From the NCBI RefSeq assembly GCF_000220395.1, contig NW_004086359.1, positions 1-64,000 on the forward strand: 64,000 nucleotides of DNA, given 5' to 3'. Positions 25,857 through 37,456 of this stretch are shown here, piece after piece. Numbering within the stretch: the stretch's first letter is position 1; the number at the start of each line of letters is the position of its first letter. Position numbers and translations under genes: made by a program. A model generated the notes under the pieces. It did not search any database. It was not told where the DNA came from and was given only the letters and a program-made list of their open reading frames with translations. Origin of the DNA: Ichthyophthirius multifiliis. Lineage: Eukaryota; Ciliophora; Oligohymenophorea; Hymenostomatida.

Positions 25857-27062
25857 ATGCCTGGTACTTTAATTGTTAAACCTAAGTGTGCAAAGCTTAC
25901 ATATGATACTGAATTTTTCGGTAAAATGGTAATTCAAATAAATATAATTTCAAAAATTTATAATATAATTTAATAATCAAGGATCCATTTGTAAATGCAT
26001 TTGTTGGTAATTAAAAGTATACTTCTGCTGTAGCTAAAGATGCTGGTAAAAATCCATCATGGATAGATACTTTTACTTTTAAAGTAGGAAATGAAACGCT
26101 TATTAAATTTACAGTAGCAGATTACGATAATAATTCATAAAATGATTTTATAGGTAAATTACAAAAAAAAAATTTCTTTGAAAATATATTCTAAAAAAGG
26201 TGAAGGATCTTATTCTATATAAAATGTTATTTCATCTCCTGGTTGTAAAAAATAGGAATGGGTAAGCTTAAATAGAAAAGGTAATTCTTCTGGATAAATT
26301 CTTGTTGATTTTGAATTTAAATATGATGCATAATAGGGTTATCCATAATAGCCTGGTTATCCTTAACAAGGATTCCCTCCTTAATAAGGATTACCTCCTT
26401 AGCAAGGATTCCCTCCTTAGCAAGGATTCCCTCCTTAATAAGGATTCCCTCCTTAATAAGGATTCCCTCCTTAACAAGGATTCCCTCCTTAACAAGGATT
26501 CCCTCCTTAATAAGGATTCCCTCCTTAACAAGGATTCCCTCCTTAACAAGGATTCCCTCCTTAACAAGGATTCCCTCCTTAACAAGGATTCCCTCCTTAA
26601 TAAGGATTCCCTCCTTAACAAGGATTCCCTCCTTAACAAGGATTCCCTCCTTAATAAGGATTCCCTAATGGTTAATAACCTATATATCCTCCTCCTTAAC
26701 AACCTTATCCTGGACAATATCCTCAACCTGGATTTCCTCCTAGTGGGCCTGGATTTGCTGTTTGTCCTCCAGGACCTGGATTTGCTGTTTGTCCTCCTGG
26801 ACCTGGATTTGCTGTTTGTCCTCCGGGACCTGGATTTCGATATTAATAATAACAAGGTATTATGATTTGAGGAAAGACTTTGCCTAGGATTAATCCTACC
26901 CCTGGTTGTAAGAAATGTGGAGGCGATGCTTTAGTTTCTAAACATGGAAAATAATATCCTTGTGGTAAATGTTATTCTCATGGAGGATATTGTAAAAAAT
27001 GCTGTGGAACTGGTTGGAACTTTAAAAAATAAGAACATTGTAAAAAATGTGGAAAGCATTGA
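25857..27062 (+). CDS. C2-domain protein with GFPPQQ repeats and Cys-rich zinc-ribbon tail
   Basis: Starts [17 protein letters not shown]. Two introns (25929-25981 and 26154-26199) restore a C2 domain: [60 protein letters not shown]2 domains bind phospholipids, often with calcium. Next come sixteen 18-nt GFPPQQ repeats, Pro/Gln-rich sequence, and three nine-residue GPGFAVCPP repeats. The tail has four CxxC pairs (GCKKCGG, PCGKCY, YCKKCCG, HCKKCGK), consistent with zinc ribbons. After splicing the length is exactly 369 codons, but one in-frame TGA lies at 26868-26870, between the Pro-rich repeats and the zinc tail. A GGA-to-TGA change would explain it ([12 protein letters not shown] would then read through). 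It may be a real stop, readthrough, or a sequence error. Confidence 0.8.
25929..25981 (+). other. Intron 1 of the C2 gene, 53 nt
   Basis: GT..AG. Splicing joins FFGKM to DPFVNAFVG, giving the conserved KxDPYV motif of C2 domains. Confidence 0.85.
26154..26199 (+). other. Intron 2 of the C2 gene, 46 nt
   Basis: GT..AG. Splicing joins NDFIG to EGSYSIQNV, the conserved DDFIG motif and last strands of the C2 domain. Confidence 0.85.
26370..26657 (+). repeat. Sixteen 18-nt tandem repeats encoding GFPPQQ
   Basis: Near-identical units GGATTCCCTCCTTAAYAA, where Y varies C/T, so the fifth residue is Gln encoded by TAA and the variation is CAA versus TAA at the last Gln. In the conventional code the same DNA gives open frames on both strands; those are artefacts. 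Confidence 0.95.
26746..26835 (+). repeat. Three 27-nt tandem repeats encoding GPGFAVCPP
   Basis: Three almost identical units in the C2 gene, each contributing one Cys. They are unusually GC-rich for this window. Confidence 0.85.
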
Positions 27063-27561
27063 TTTTACTTATGTATAATGATATTTAATCATATATTTTT
27101 ATTTTTTTTTATTAATATATAAATTAACAAAAACTTAACATTTAAATCTATTTATTTATTGCGATATTTAATAAATTTTTTGATAAAAAAAGTTAACTTA
27201 TAAATTATATATTAAATAAATAATTTACATGTTTTTTTCTTCAAATTATTTTTAAAGAATTAAATAAAATAAATATAATTTATTTATTATTATTTATTGT
27301 TATTTTTTTAAAAAAATAACTAGATTTTTTAAGAATAAATATAGAGATGTATATGATTATATTAAATTTAAAAATCAGTTTATATATTTTCATTTTTATT
27401 AATAATTATAAATCTATATATTTATCATTACTTTTACATTTAATAATTATTATAAATATATTTATTTTATTTCAAATCAATATTAAGTATTTATATATTA
27501 TATGAAACTTAACTAATTTTAGCTTAAACATTTTAATTATTAAAGTTCTTTGTGAATATTT
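27063..27561. other. Convergent AT-rich spacer
   Basis: About 500 bp between the 3' ends of the C2 gene and the large minus-strand gene. Nothing but A/T-rich sequence is seen. Confidence 0.5.
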
Positions 27562-30500
27562 TCATTATATTTTTATTTATTATTTAAATTTTCTATAATA
27601 ATCTAAAATATATTTTTCCCAAACTTTAATTTCATTCATATTTTATTTAATACACTAAAGCTTTTGTATTCCTTTAATTTCTTTGAATAAACCTAAGTAA
27701 TTTAAATTAAAACCTTAATTATATTAATTATTATTATAATACAAATATTCAAAATCATATAAACACTAATTAGTTTATAAAATTTTTATATTTTCTTAAA
27801 TTTTGTTTAAAATAAAATCTTTTTAATCAGTTTAATACCAAGAAAAATCTTACTTTTCTATATATTAATTATAAATATGTAAAGCTTAAATATATTAAAC
27901 TATCTATATTAACTAATTTAATTATATTTAATTAAATACTTACATTTTTTAAACTAATAAATCTTTATTAGATTAGGCTATTTATTTCATTTCTTAAATA
28001 ATATTTTTTGGTAATTAATCTAAAAATAAAATTTGATCCAATTTATTTGATTAAATTAACTACAAAAAATAAATTAAACTAGTTAAAAATTGCACATATT
28101 ATTGATTTTATAAATTTATTTGGGAGTTCCATTTATTATTTACTTCGTATATTAATTTATCTGCAAAAATAAGTCTATTATTTAAATAAATACATATGTT
28201 TACTAATTATTAAAGCTAAGCTTATTATAATTTTTCACCAGTGATTATATATTTTAATAATGCAAGATGTATACAATATTAAAAATCAAAATTATTAGTG
28301 TAAGCATGTAAATGTCTTAAAAAATGATTAGTAATTTAACTTCTTAATATATCTAATTTTTAAATTATTTATTTTTAAATTTTAACTGTATTATTATTAT
28401 TTAAATTTATCTCTAAAAATTAAACACATAGATATGTTTTCCAAATAAAAGTTAAATTATTTTCACCTTTTTATATTTCAATTGATAAATTATTTATTAT
28501 TTACTCGTAATTTTATTAATTTATTTCAAAATTCACATTATTTTTGTCAAAAAAATAAACAATTAAACAATAAATACTTTCTTTAATTTTTTGGTAAAGT
28601 ATAGGTATAAATTAAAGGTTTTAAGGAATATCTTTTTTTATTTTCTTATTTAAAGCTTAACTTAATGTTTATATGTTTTATTCTACAATTCGTTATTGAG
28701 AATTTTATTTATTTATATAATTTAATATCTCTTTTATTCCATTAATCCAAAATGTAATTGCTTATTTCAATTATTTAATCATTCGAATAAAATCTTTTAT
28801 TAGATTTTCAAACAGACAGTGAGCCTAATAATTATTTTAATCAAGTTTTATATTTTATAAATTATATTCTGCCTTTATAATAATTTATAAAAATATATAT
28901 TTTTTTAAAAAATTACATCATTTATTAATTAAATTAGCTAATCTAAATTAGTATTCAATTATTTATTTTTATTTACTGAAAAATTCACATTAGAAAAATT
29001 AATTAATTTAAAATTATTGATATTTTCCACAAATATATGAGCTGTTTCTAATAAATGTTTATCTACTTAATTTTATATTTAGATTTTTTTAAAGATAAAG
29101 TTATTGTTATCCTAATTCAAAACCTACTAAATTATAACAGAACATTTTTAAGCTTTTGATAATGCATTCATAATATTATTATTATTAAGTTCACTCTAAT
29201 TAAAATTAAAGAAAATTTCTTTATTATTATTGATATTTTATATTTCTAATAAATATTCTTTTTGCAATTATTCTATATTGAGAAATTCCTATTAAAATTA
29301 TTATTTTTTATTTTCATTAAAAATTAAGTTTTGTTAATTTTAAATTTCTAATATTTAATTAATAAAAAATAGCTTATTATTATTCCATTTTAAAAATTAT
29401 TAGGCACTTTTATATGCTGCTAAAAGCCAATTTAACTTACTAATAATTTCTTTATATTTATTTTTTTAAATTATCCCTTTGTTAATTTGTTTTAGTTCTT
29501 AATTTATTATATTTATTTTCCTGAAATCATTTGAATTTACAAAATTTATTTAAGCCTAAAATTAAATAATCATGTTTTTAAATTATTCAGTTTTTAACAA
29601 AATTTTTTTTGTTATTTTAATCTTTATTTAATTAAAAAGTTAAAATTTATTTTTATTAGAACGTAAAGCTTTTATATTTTATCTTAGTTTTTTATTTTTT
29701 TAGTTAATTTCTATTATTTTGTTTTACAAAAGCTTTATATTATTATCGAATACTATGGAATTGCTTTCAAAAAAGCTTTCAATAAGAATTTGTAATTCTT
29801 ATTAATAAGAAAAGAATTCATCCATTATTTTTAAAATATTTGTTTTATATTAAAAGTAAAGTTTAATAATTAAGTCATAATTTTCTTATACTTCTGAATA
29901 AAAATTAGTAAAAAAATTATTTTTTTCTTCTTCTCCTATTAGAATTTATTATAAGTCATATATTATCTCATCATTAAATTATTATAAATTTGTATTTATT
30001 TTATAACTAAATTCTTCTGTTTATTTCATAATTGTTTATAATTGTTATGCTTATTCGTTAGAAACTACACTTTCTTGGTCTAAATTTGCTTATTTTTTAT
30101 ATTATGTTATATTTAAAGTTAAAGTTTGGATATAAAATTATATTTATGAAGTTATTTCTAAACCTTTAGAGTCTATTTCTTAAACTTTTTATGAACTCTT
30201 TTCCTTATTTTGAATTTAATTTTTATTAAAGAACCTATTAAATATCACTATTAAATCTTTAATTTCTAATAATATTTATATGCATTTTTTTTTATTTATA
30301 TTTAATATATATTTTACCTATTGATTTTTCTTTTACTTCATCTACTATTAATTTTAATTGTTCTAAATAATGTTATACTTATGGCTCAAAAACATAGAAA
30401 TTTGTAATATTTTATAAAGGATAGTATTTTTAATGTAAGTTCTCTAATTATTTTATTAATTCTTAATATTCTTTAATTATTTTTTTCCTTCTTTCTAACA

Positions 30501-31296
30501 TATGGGTAATATTTTCATGTTAAGTTCTTAGTTTTTAAATTAAGTTTTCATATTTATATTCAATTTATGATTAAAAAATATTTTATTATTATTCTTACTT
30601 TAATGGATTATTTTATTATTATTCTTACTTTAATGGATAATTTTATTATTTTAATTCTTTTAAATATAAATAAAAAGCTTCTCTTTAATTAGGGTGAATA
30701 TAATTAAAAAAACTATTTTCAAAGATAAATGATTTATCACTGTTATACTGTTTTATTTACTTATTATTTGAGGAAAAAAACTCATTTTCTAAAATAATAT
30801 TATTGTTAGTTTAATTTTAATTATTATAATCTAAATTAAAATTTGACTTTATTTTACTTAAAGGTTTTTCTGTATAATATTAGTATTTTTTTTGATTATT
30901 AGGCATTACAAAAATTATATTTTTATTTTATTTATTTGAATTTAAATGCCTTTCAGGCGACTGAAATATACTTTTATTTATTTATTATGTTAAGTCTGTT
31001 TATTTTTACTTTGTTGAGGTCATATAGTATGATCCATTTATTGACTGATTGCTTTCTATTTAAATTTATTATTTTTAAAACTTTTGTTAATCAGAAAAAT
31101 TATTTTGACTGATTTCTTATGTTGATTTTAAATAATTTGGGTTTTTTTAGATTATATAATTTATTTTTTGTTAGATATTTTAATCACTTTTTTTTTATTT
31201 TTAATTTTTTATTTATTTATTTTTACTCTTAGGCATATATCTATTATCTTTATTAATTAATGTTTTGGTTTTGATTATAAGTTGGTTAGTTTTCAT
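27562..31296 (-). CDS. Large unrecognised helical/coiled-coil protein, 1244 residues
   Basis: A single intron-free frame of exactly 1245 codons from ATG 31296 (the first ATG after an in-frame TGA near 31325) to TGA 27562-27564. The frame was checked at both ends and at several internal points. The first 250 residues are Lys/Gln/Asn-rich and low complexity, with a duplicated PLKQEQQQN unit near 30580-30645. A coiled-coil stretch follows (RTQHENITHMLERRKK, KQLENLHQKY). The rest is Leu/Ile/Gln-rich helical sequence with scattered cysteines (SYICGKYQQF, KSLKMFCYNLVGFELG) and one Trp-rich segment (EVNNKWNSQINLQ). I do not recognise a domain. A scaffold or cytoskeletal role is possible, but that is only a guess from composition. 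Confidence 0.75.
30580..30645 (-). repeat. Two 30-nt tandem units encoding PLKQEQQQN
   Basis: Two nearly identical 30-nt units inside the 1244-residue protein gene, read as Pro-Leu-Lys-Gln-Glu-Gln-Gln-Gln-Asn with reassigned codons. Confidence 0.8.
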
Positions 31297-33319
31297 TTGG
31301 TTGGTTACTTTAATAATACATTATTATCAAAATATATTTTTATATTTATAATATGTTATAAATTTGGAAAATAAAAAACCAATAACTTTATTATTTCTAT
31401 ATAATTTTATTTATAAAATTATATTTATTCAAAAATTGATAAAAATTTTAATTTTAAAAATATTTATCAATAAATTTAAATTAAAATATTCAGTTTAACT
31501 AAAGTATTTATAATTTTTATTAATTTGCTGTTTTCTTATTTATTGATTTTATTTTCCTTATTTCAGATAAATTTACTTTCTTTTTAATTATGTTCTCTAC
31601 CATTTATTATATTAAAAAATAATAAATCGATAAACTAAAAAATTTAAATAATAAATAAAAATATGATATCCTTGAGAAAAACGTGTAAAAAATACATATT
31701 GAAAAAAGCTTTTTTTTATACGAATTTTCAACCTTATTAAAAAGATTATTAAAATTATTAAAAAATATAATAAATTTAAGATTAATATAAAACTTTAAAC
31801 TGAAACTAATATATTATGTAAATAAATTTAACAAACAATAATAAATATAAATTATAGAATTACAACATATAATAAATAGAATATTGAGAAAAATATTGAA
31901 AATAAATACAACTTTTTATAAAAAATAAAATAAAAATAATAATTAAAAATCATTAATATATAAAAATTGGATATAGTATATTTTCATTAAAAGTCTTTTT
32001 AAAAAGCCTAAAATTTGTTTTATAAATCCAAATTAATAAAAGAAATTCCTAATATATATATCTGAAATTATAATAAAGGAAAGAATAAAAAAAGATATTT
32101 ATATAATTTTTTTTAATAAACTAATCATTTATTATGAGTATAAAATAAATTAAAAAATATTTAAAAATATAAATAAAGGAATAACCAAAAAAGCTAAATA
32201 TGTGATGCAATATTAAACATATATTAATTACACCAACTTTTTTATTTTTTTATAAAAATTCAATCATAAAAAAGAAAAAAATTGGAGAAAAAATGGATAA
32301 TAGACTTTTTTGTTGTTATTGGATTTTTATATAATTTTTTTTTTATAAATTAATTTTAAGAATCACGTTTTATTTGTAGATTCTTAAAAAAGTTCATTTA
32401 GGAGCTTCTAAAGTATTTTTAAAAACTTTCGCACGTTTTCGGTTTATTAAGTACTATTTTGTATTTTAGAAATTTAATCTTTTGTCCAGAAAAAGATGAA
32501 TCTTTTTTCAAAATAGATAATTAAAATATTTTTTATATTATTTATAAATTATTATATAAAGTTATAAAATAGGATAAATAGAATAATAAATAATCCATTT
32601 TTAATTAGTGCAAAAGGAATGTGTCAAAAACTCGTATTTTTTTGCAAAATTTACTTATGATGAGCTAATTATATATTAACTATGTTTTTAAAGTTAGTTG
32701 ATAAGGAAAAATTAAAAAATATTTAATGAAATGATAAGAAATTTTTGATTTAATAAATAACTCTTTAGCAAATTGTAAATATAATAGATATAATTTTTAA
32801 AAAAATAATTAAAAAATATTTTTTTCCTAAAATATATACAATGTATTTCAGCATTTCTCATAAATTAAACTAAAGTTTAATATTCTTTTTATAGTTTAGG
32901 ATTAAAAATATAGATTAAGTTAGTTTATAATTAAAAATGTGATTTTTTAAAGTTAAAATATAACTATTCAAATAATTTTTAATGATAATAATTTAAAAAT
33001 AAATAAATATTTAGCTAAGCTCGTAATTTTTATTTAAACAAAAAAATCGAATTAATGCTTTAAATTCATAATAATGATGTTTTTTTTTGCTAAATTTATT
33101 TAAAAAAAAACACTTTTTAGTATATTTTTGTCATAAAAATAATATTTAGGTTGTTTTCATATTTGAATAAAATATTCCATTTTTTAAAAAATTATTTTTA
33201 AACCTTAAATACTAATTTATTTATTTATTTTAAAAAAGAAAATTGAGAAACACTTTTTTATGAAACAAAAAGTTTATTTTATTTAATAAAATAAAAGATT
33301 ATTAAAAAAATTATTATTT
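31297..33319. other. Gene-poor region with possible decayed reading frames
   Basis: About 2 kb of A/T-rich DNA. A 47-codon plus-strand frame (31663-31803, starting MISLRKTCKKY) has plausible codons but no recognisable family. From 32280 to 32720 the G/C content rises a little. There both strands contain short stretches with coding-like codons (minus strand around KRLNFQNTKQYLINRKR), broken by TGA. This suggests remnants of a gene, not a functional one. Confidence 0.35.
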
Positions 33320-34740
33320 ATGTAAGGTTATAATTCTCTTAATATAGTACTTAATCATCTTCTGATTTTTTAGATTTCAATACTATAATTATTACAGATT
33401 AATAACAAGCATAATATGAAAAAGTAATAAGAAATTATTTTGAAAAAAAGATAATAAGGAAATAGAAAAGAAAAAACACCAAAAATTAGCGAAAACTATA
33501 AAAAAATATTTAAAACAAAATTAAGGCATACTATTTAACAAACTAGTGCCTTAAATGGAAGAAGGAGATGGAATATATTTACCAATATTAGAAATTCCTT
33601 AAGATCTATATAGTTATATAATACTATTATTAGACAATAGACATTAACTAGATAGTTAAAAAAAAAATCAAAATTATAGTAATTGAATAAAAATATATGC
33701 ATTTGAATTAGAAATTATTATATGAGAAAAAAAAAAAAAAAATGATTTTTATAAATTCTACAAAGAAAATTTAAAAAGAATCAAATTTTGATAAAAAAAG
33801 TAAATTAAAGATATTTTAGATTCTTTAAAAAAGCAAACATTTGCTTAAAGTTTTATTAGACTATAAAAAAAAAGATATAAATTCATAAAATTTATTGCAT
33901 TTTAAATAATTTTTAATTTATTTTTAAGATTTAAAGAATTAAAATACAGATAATTTTAAAAAGATTAAGCAATTTTATAAGAATGTTTCTTGAAAAACAT
34001 CAATTATATTTAAAGATGAAAATATTAATTAAATGGTAAAATAATAAAATCTTCAATATCTTTTAAAATTAATGTAGTACTAGGAGTATATATTTAAATA
34101 ATAAAATGCTATTTTATTTAGTTTTTTAAAAATAGAAAATGTTAGAAGCTCCAAATGAATATATATAAGGAATTTTATTATATAAATGGGAACTTTCAGG
34201 GATATATTTTTCTCGTAAAATAAACAATCATTATTTATTTTTATGATAAGAATATTTTTTTTTTTTTTAATTTATTAGTATTTAGTTAAGCATATTTTGA
34301 TGGATTACTTATATTGTATTTTTTCTATATTTTTTTGTTAAGAACTCAATCAACAACAAAAAGCCAGAAAAATGTATTTACCTTATTTTTAGAAAAAATA
34401 GTATTATATGAACAAATAAGATATATGCAAATATTTATAGAAAAAAAAGAAGATTCAATAATAATGGCTTTACTTTTTTTATTTATTAATAAAAATGAAT
34501 TTTTATCTATTAGAGTTCAAACTTCAATTAAATATTAAGCCTACTATCGTAATGCAGAATAAATAGAAACTTTAATTATTATTATATATACTTTTATATA
34601 TTTAATTATGTAATATAAAAAACATGTATTGGTTAAATATAAATGCAATCATGTTTGGGTATATTCAAATATATTATATGCTGTTATTTTTACTTTTTAC
34701 AATATTAAAATCTTAATTTAGTCATGTTAATGAAAAAAAT
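33320..34740 (+). pseudogene. Decayed gene fragment, family not recognised
   Basis: Several stretches with coding-like composition occur on the plus strand in different frames: around 33550 (MEEGDGIYLPILEIPQ), 33835-34170 (KDINSQNLLHFKQFLIYFQ, KKIKQFYKNVS, YIFKQQNAILFSFLKIENV) and 34340-34540 (EKIVLYEQIRYMQIFIEKK). The middle stretch contains in-frame TGA codons after KNVS and after ENVRSSK, and the pieces need frame changes to follow each other. The helical Leu/Gln-rich character recalls the long armadillo-like regions of ciliate channel or scaffold proteins, but I cannot name the family. Most likely a host gene no longer functional; alternatives are missed introns and sequence errors. Confidence 0.45.
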
Positions 34741-34871
34741 TAGCTTGTTATATTAGTTTTATTAATAAGTTTATTCAAATAATATCTTATTAATCTAAAG
34801 ATTATATATATTAAAAAAAGTAATTATATATATTTTAATAAAATATTATATTTTTTTATTTATATTTTTAA

Positions 34872-36221
34872 TCAATAATAATGATATTTTCCTTATCCTT
34901 CTTCTTCTTTAATTTTATCTTTTTAAATAAGTTTTTAAGATAAAGAATCAAGAACTTAAAGATTATCATGAATTAGTTTATTATAAAATACAGTTTCATT
35001 TTTAGTTAGTTTATTAGCTTATTTTTGTAATTTAAGAATAAGTTATCCATTAAAGTCTGTTAATTTTTTTATTTTATTTTTAATATTAGTTCTCGTTTCT
35101 TGCAAATCTTGTAAATTTTATTTTTTTAAATAAGCTTCCCCAAATAATTTTGTTATTTCGTTCTCATTTTCAATGATAGGAACTTAAAAGTCTTCTTTTT
35201 TATTTAAGCAATGTCTACATAGGCAAGTTTTTTTATTATAAGGACATTTCCAAGTTTCTTCTTTTTGAATAATAAGAATTATATTTTCTTTTAAACCATT
35301 AATTAAACAGTCTATACAAAAAAACTTATTACAAGAAGTAGGTACCCAATTTCTATAACATCCATATACATGTCGATTTTTTCTTTTGCACATATGACAC
35401 ATTCCTATTTTGGAAAATTATTCATTTTTTTTTCTTTTATTTTTTTAATTCTCATCTTCTTGATCATCTATAAGACTATTTTTTTAATTTTATGTATTTA
35501 ATAAATTTTCTATATTTATTTCTTCTTTTTCATCGATTTTTTTTTTTTTTCTTTTGGTTTCCTTTTCTAAAATTTCGTATTCATCATATTCATTTATTTC
35601 CTAATATTTTTTTTTATAATATGTATCTATTATTCCACTCTATTATTCTAATTATTTATATTTTTCTTAAACTCGTGATCTTACTAATGGTTATTCTTAA
35701 ACATGCTGATTAGTTTTCTTTTATTTTTCTTTTTCTTTTTATTTTTAATTTTATTTTAATTATTCTTATTCTTATTCTTATTCTTATTCTTATTCTTATT
35801 CTTATTCTTATTCTTATTCTTATTCTTATTCTTATTCTTATTCTTATTCTTATTCTTATTCTTATTCTTATTCTTATTCTTATTCTTATTCTTATTCTTA
35901 TTCTTATTCTTATTCTTATTCTTATTCTTATTCTTATTCTTATTCTTATTCTTATTCTTATTCTTATTCTTATTCTTATTCTTATTCTTATTCTTATTCT
36001 TATTCTTATTCTTATTCTTATTCTTATTCTTATTCTTATTCTTATTCTTATTCTTATTCTTATTCTTATTCTTATTCTTATTCTTATTCTTATTCTTATT
36101 CTTATTCTTATTCTTATTCTTATTCTTATTCTTATTCTTATTCTTATTCTTATTCTTATTCTTATTCTTATTCTTATTCTTATTCTTATTCTTATTCTTA
36201 TTCTTATTCTTATTCTTATTC

Positions 36222-36298
<77 letters not shown>

Positions 36299-37217
36299 AA
36301 TAATCTTATTTTTTACTTTAATCTTATTCTTAACTTTTATTTTATTTCATTTAAATTTATTCATTTTATATATTTTTTTAAATAATATATTAATTTTATT
36401 ATATTTAAATATTTTGCTAATTTTATATGAAATTTGTTTCTAAATTTTCTTATTTTTCTTCTATTTTACTATTATATTTATTTTAATTATTTTCTTTTGT
36501 TTATTGATTTTACATATTATCTTCTTGTTTTTTATTTATTTATTATAATTCAATTTCTTATATTTATTATTATTAATTAATCTGAATAAATTCATTTTAT
36601 TTTATATCTTAAAATTATATATTTTTTTAATCAAGTTTGATTTAGGTTTTCTCTTGATTTTACTTATTTTAAAAATCCTAACATATTTACTTTGTATACT
36701 GTTATTTTATATTTTATTTAATTTCTTAATATTATTTATCACTAATTTTATCAATTTAAGAATTTTCTTTTTAATTATATTCTTATTCTTCTTATAATTA
36801 TTTTTCATTTTTTTATTATGATTCTTGTTAATTTTTTTCTTATATTTAAATTTTTTGATTTTCGGAAAATTCTTAATTATTTTTTTGATTAGAGTTGTTA
36901 TATTATTCATTTTAATTCAAAAAATTTTATTATTATATTTACTCTTGTTAACTTTGGATTAATTATTCTTTATTTTATTCTTTTTTTTTCTCTTCTTTCT
37001 GATTTTATAATTATTGTTTAATTTATTAATTTTCTATTTCCATTTTTTCTTATAAATTATTTTAAACTTAATATTTTTATTCATAATTTTACGTTTATTT
37101 AATATTCTCAGCTTTTATTTATTAATATAAATTTCTTTTTTATATTTTTTATTTAAATTTACTAATTTAATTGATATTTTGTTATTCATCTTATATTTAA
37201 GGTTATTGTTAATCCAT
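34872..37217 (-). CDS. CDCA7-like Cys-rich zinc-finger protein with giant polyGln/(Glu-Gln)n tract
   Basis: One uninterrupted frame of exactly 782 codons from ATG 37217 to TGA 34872-34874. Residues 1-305 are Gln/Asn/Lys-rich (QKEEKKKEQNKEQLIQ). About residues 308-332 are pure polyGln from (TAA)n. About 332-486 are Glu-Gln repeats from (GAATAA)n. A charged linker contains PLVRSRVQEKYKQLEQ. The Cys-rich domain (about 606-677) has CHMCKRK, GCYRNW, SCNKFFCIDC, EETWKCP and TCLCRHC, close to the zf-4CXXC_R1 domain of CDCA7/JPO proteins. Those bind DNA and in other eukaryotes work with the HELLS remodeller. A helical tail of about 100 residues follows. One canonical Cys after WKCP is replaced (PYN), and the spacing between the third and fourth Cys differs from CDCA7, so the family call is moderate. 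Confidence 0.75.
35760..36223 (-). repeat. (GAATAA)n coding hexanucleotide repeat, about 77 units
   Basis: An essentially perfect run of TTATTC on the plus strand. Frame bookkeeping from the downstream zinc-finger domain shows it is read GAA-TAA, giving about 77 Glu-Gln pairs. It is by far the longest perfect repeat in the window. Confidence 0.95.
36222..36295 (-). repeat. (TAA)n tract encoding about 24 glutamines
   Basis: Directly upstream in the gene of the Glu-Gln tract. In the gene's frame each unit is TAA, the reassigned Gln codon, so this is a polyGln tract built entirely from a canonical stop codon. Confidence 0.9.
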
Positions 37218-37456
37218 TTTTTTCAAATTTTTTTTTTTTAAATTAAAATTTTTATTTGTTAATATCTATTTTTAATAATTTTCCCTCTAAAAAAATAATT
37301 TTATTATTTATTATCTAATATAATTTATATATATACATTATTTTTAAATACAGACAATTTTTAATTAATTTAATTCATAACTAATTATATTTTATTTGAA
37401 TAAATTAATTTATTTTTAAATAGTATATATACATAAATTTTTTATTAAAAATAAAA

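Noticed and set aside
26302-26865. Open frames on both strands across the 18-nt repeats (KDSLLN-type on plus, RRESLL-type on minus)
   Set aside because: They are other-frame readings of the GFPPQQ repeat. The plus-strand C2 frame is fixed by the C2 domain before it and the CxxC tail after it.
26856-26886. A 31-nt GT..AG intron across the in-frame TGA of the C2 gene
   Set aside because: Removing 31 nt would shift the frame and destroy the CxxC tail, so it does not explain the TGA.
34314-34538. 74-codon plus-strand frame as an independent gene
   Set aside because: It is one piece of a broken region with coding-like segments in several frames; treated as part of the decayed gene.
35492-35713. 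Plus-strand hydrophobic frame opposite the zinc-finger gene
   Set aside because: Antisense to the charged linker; Phe/Leu/Ile richness is the mirror of Lys/Glu/Asn codons.
35760-36295. Telomere or subtelomeric repeat
   Set aside because: The unit is TTATTC/TTA, not the ciliate CCCCAA type, and it lies inside a reading frame with coding sequence on both sides.
36707-36910. Lys/Ile-rich minus-strand frame
   Set aside because: A shadow of the Gln-rich N-terminus of the CDCA7-like gene; the proper frame is fixed by the exact 782-codon length.
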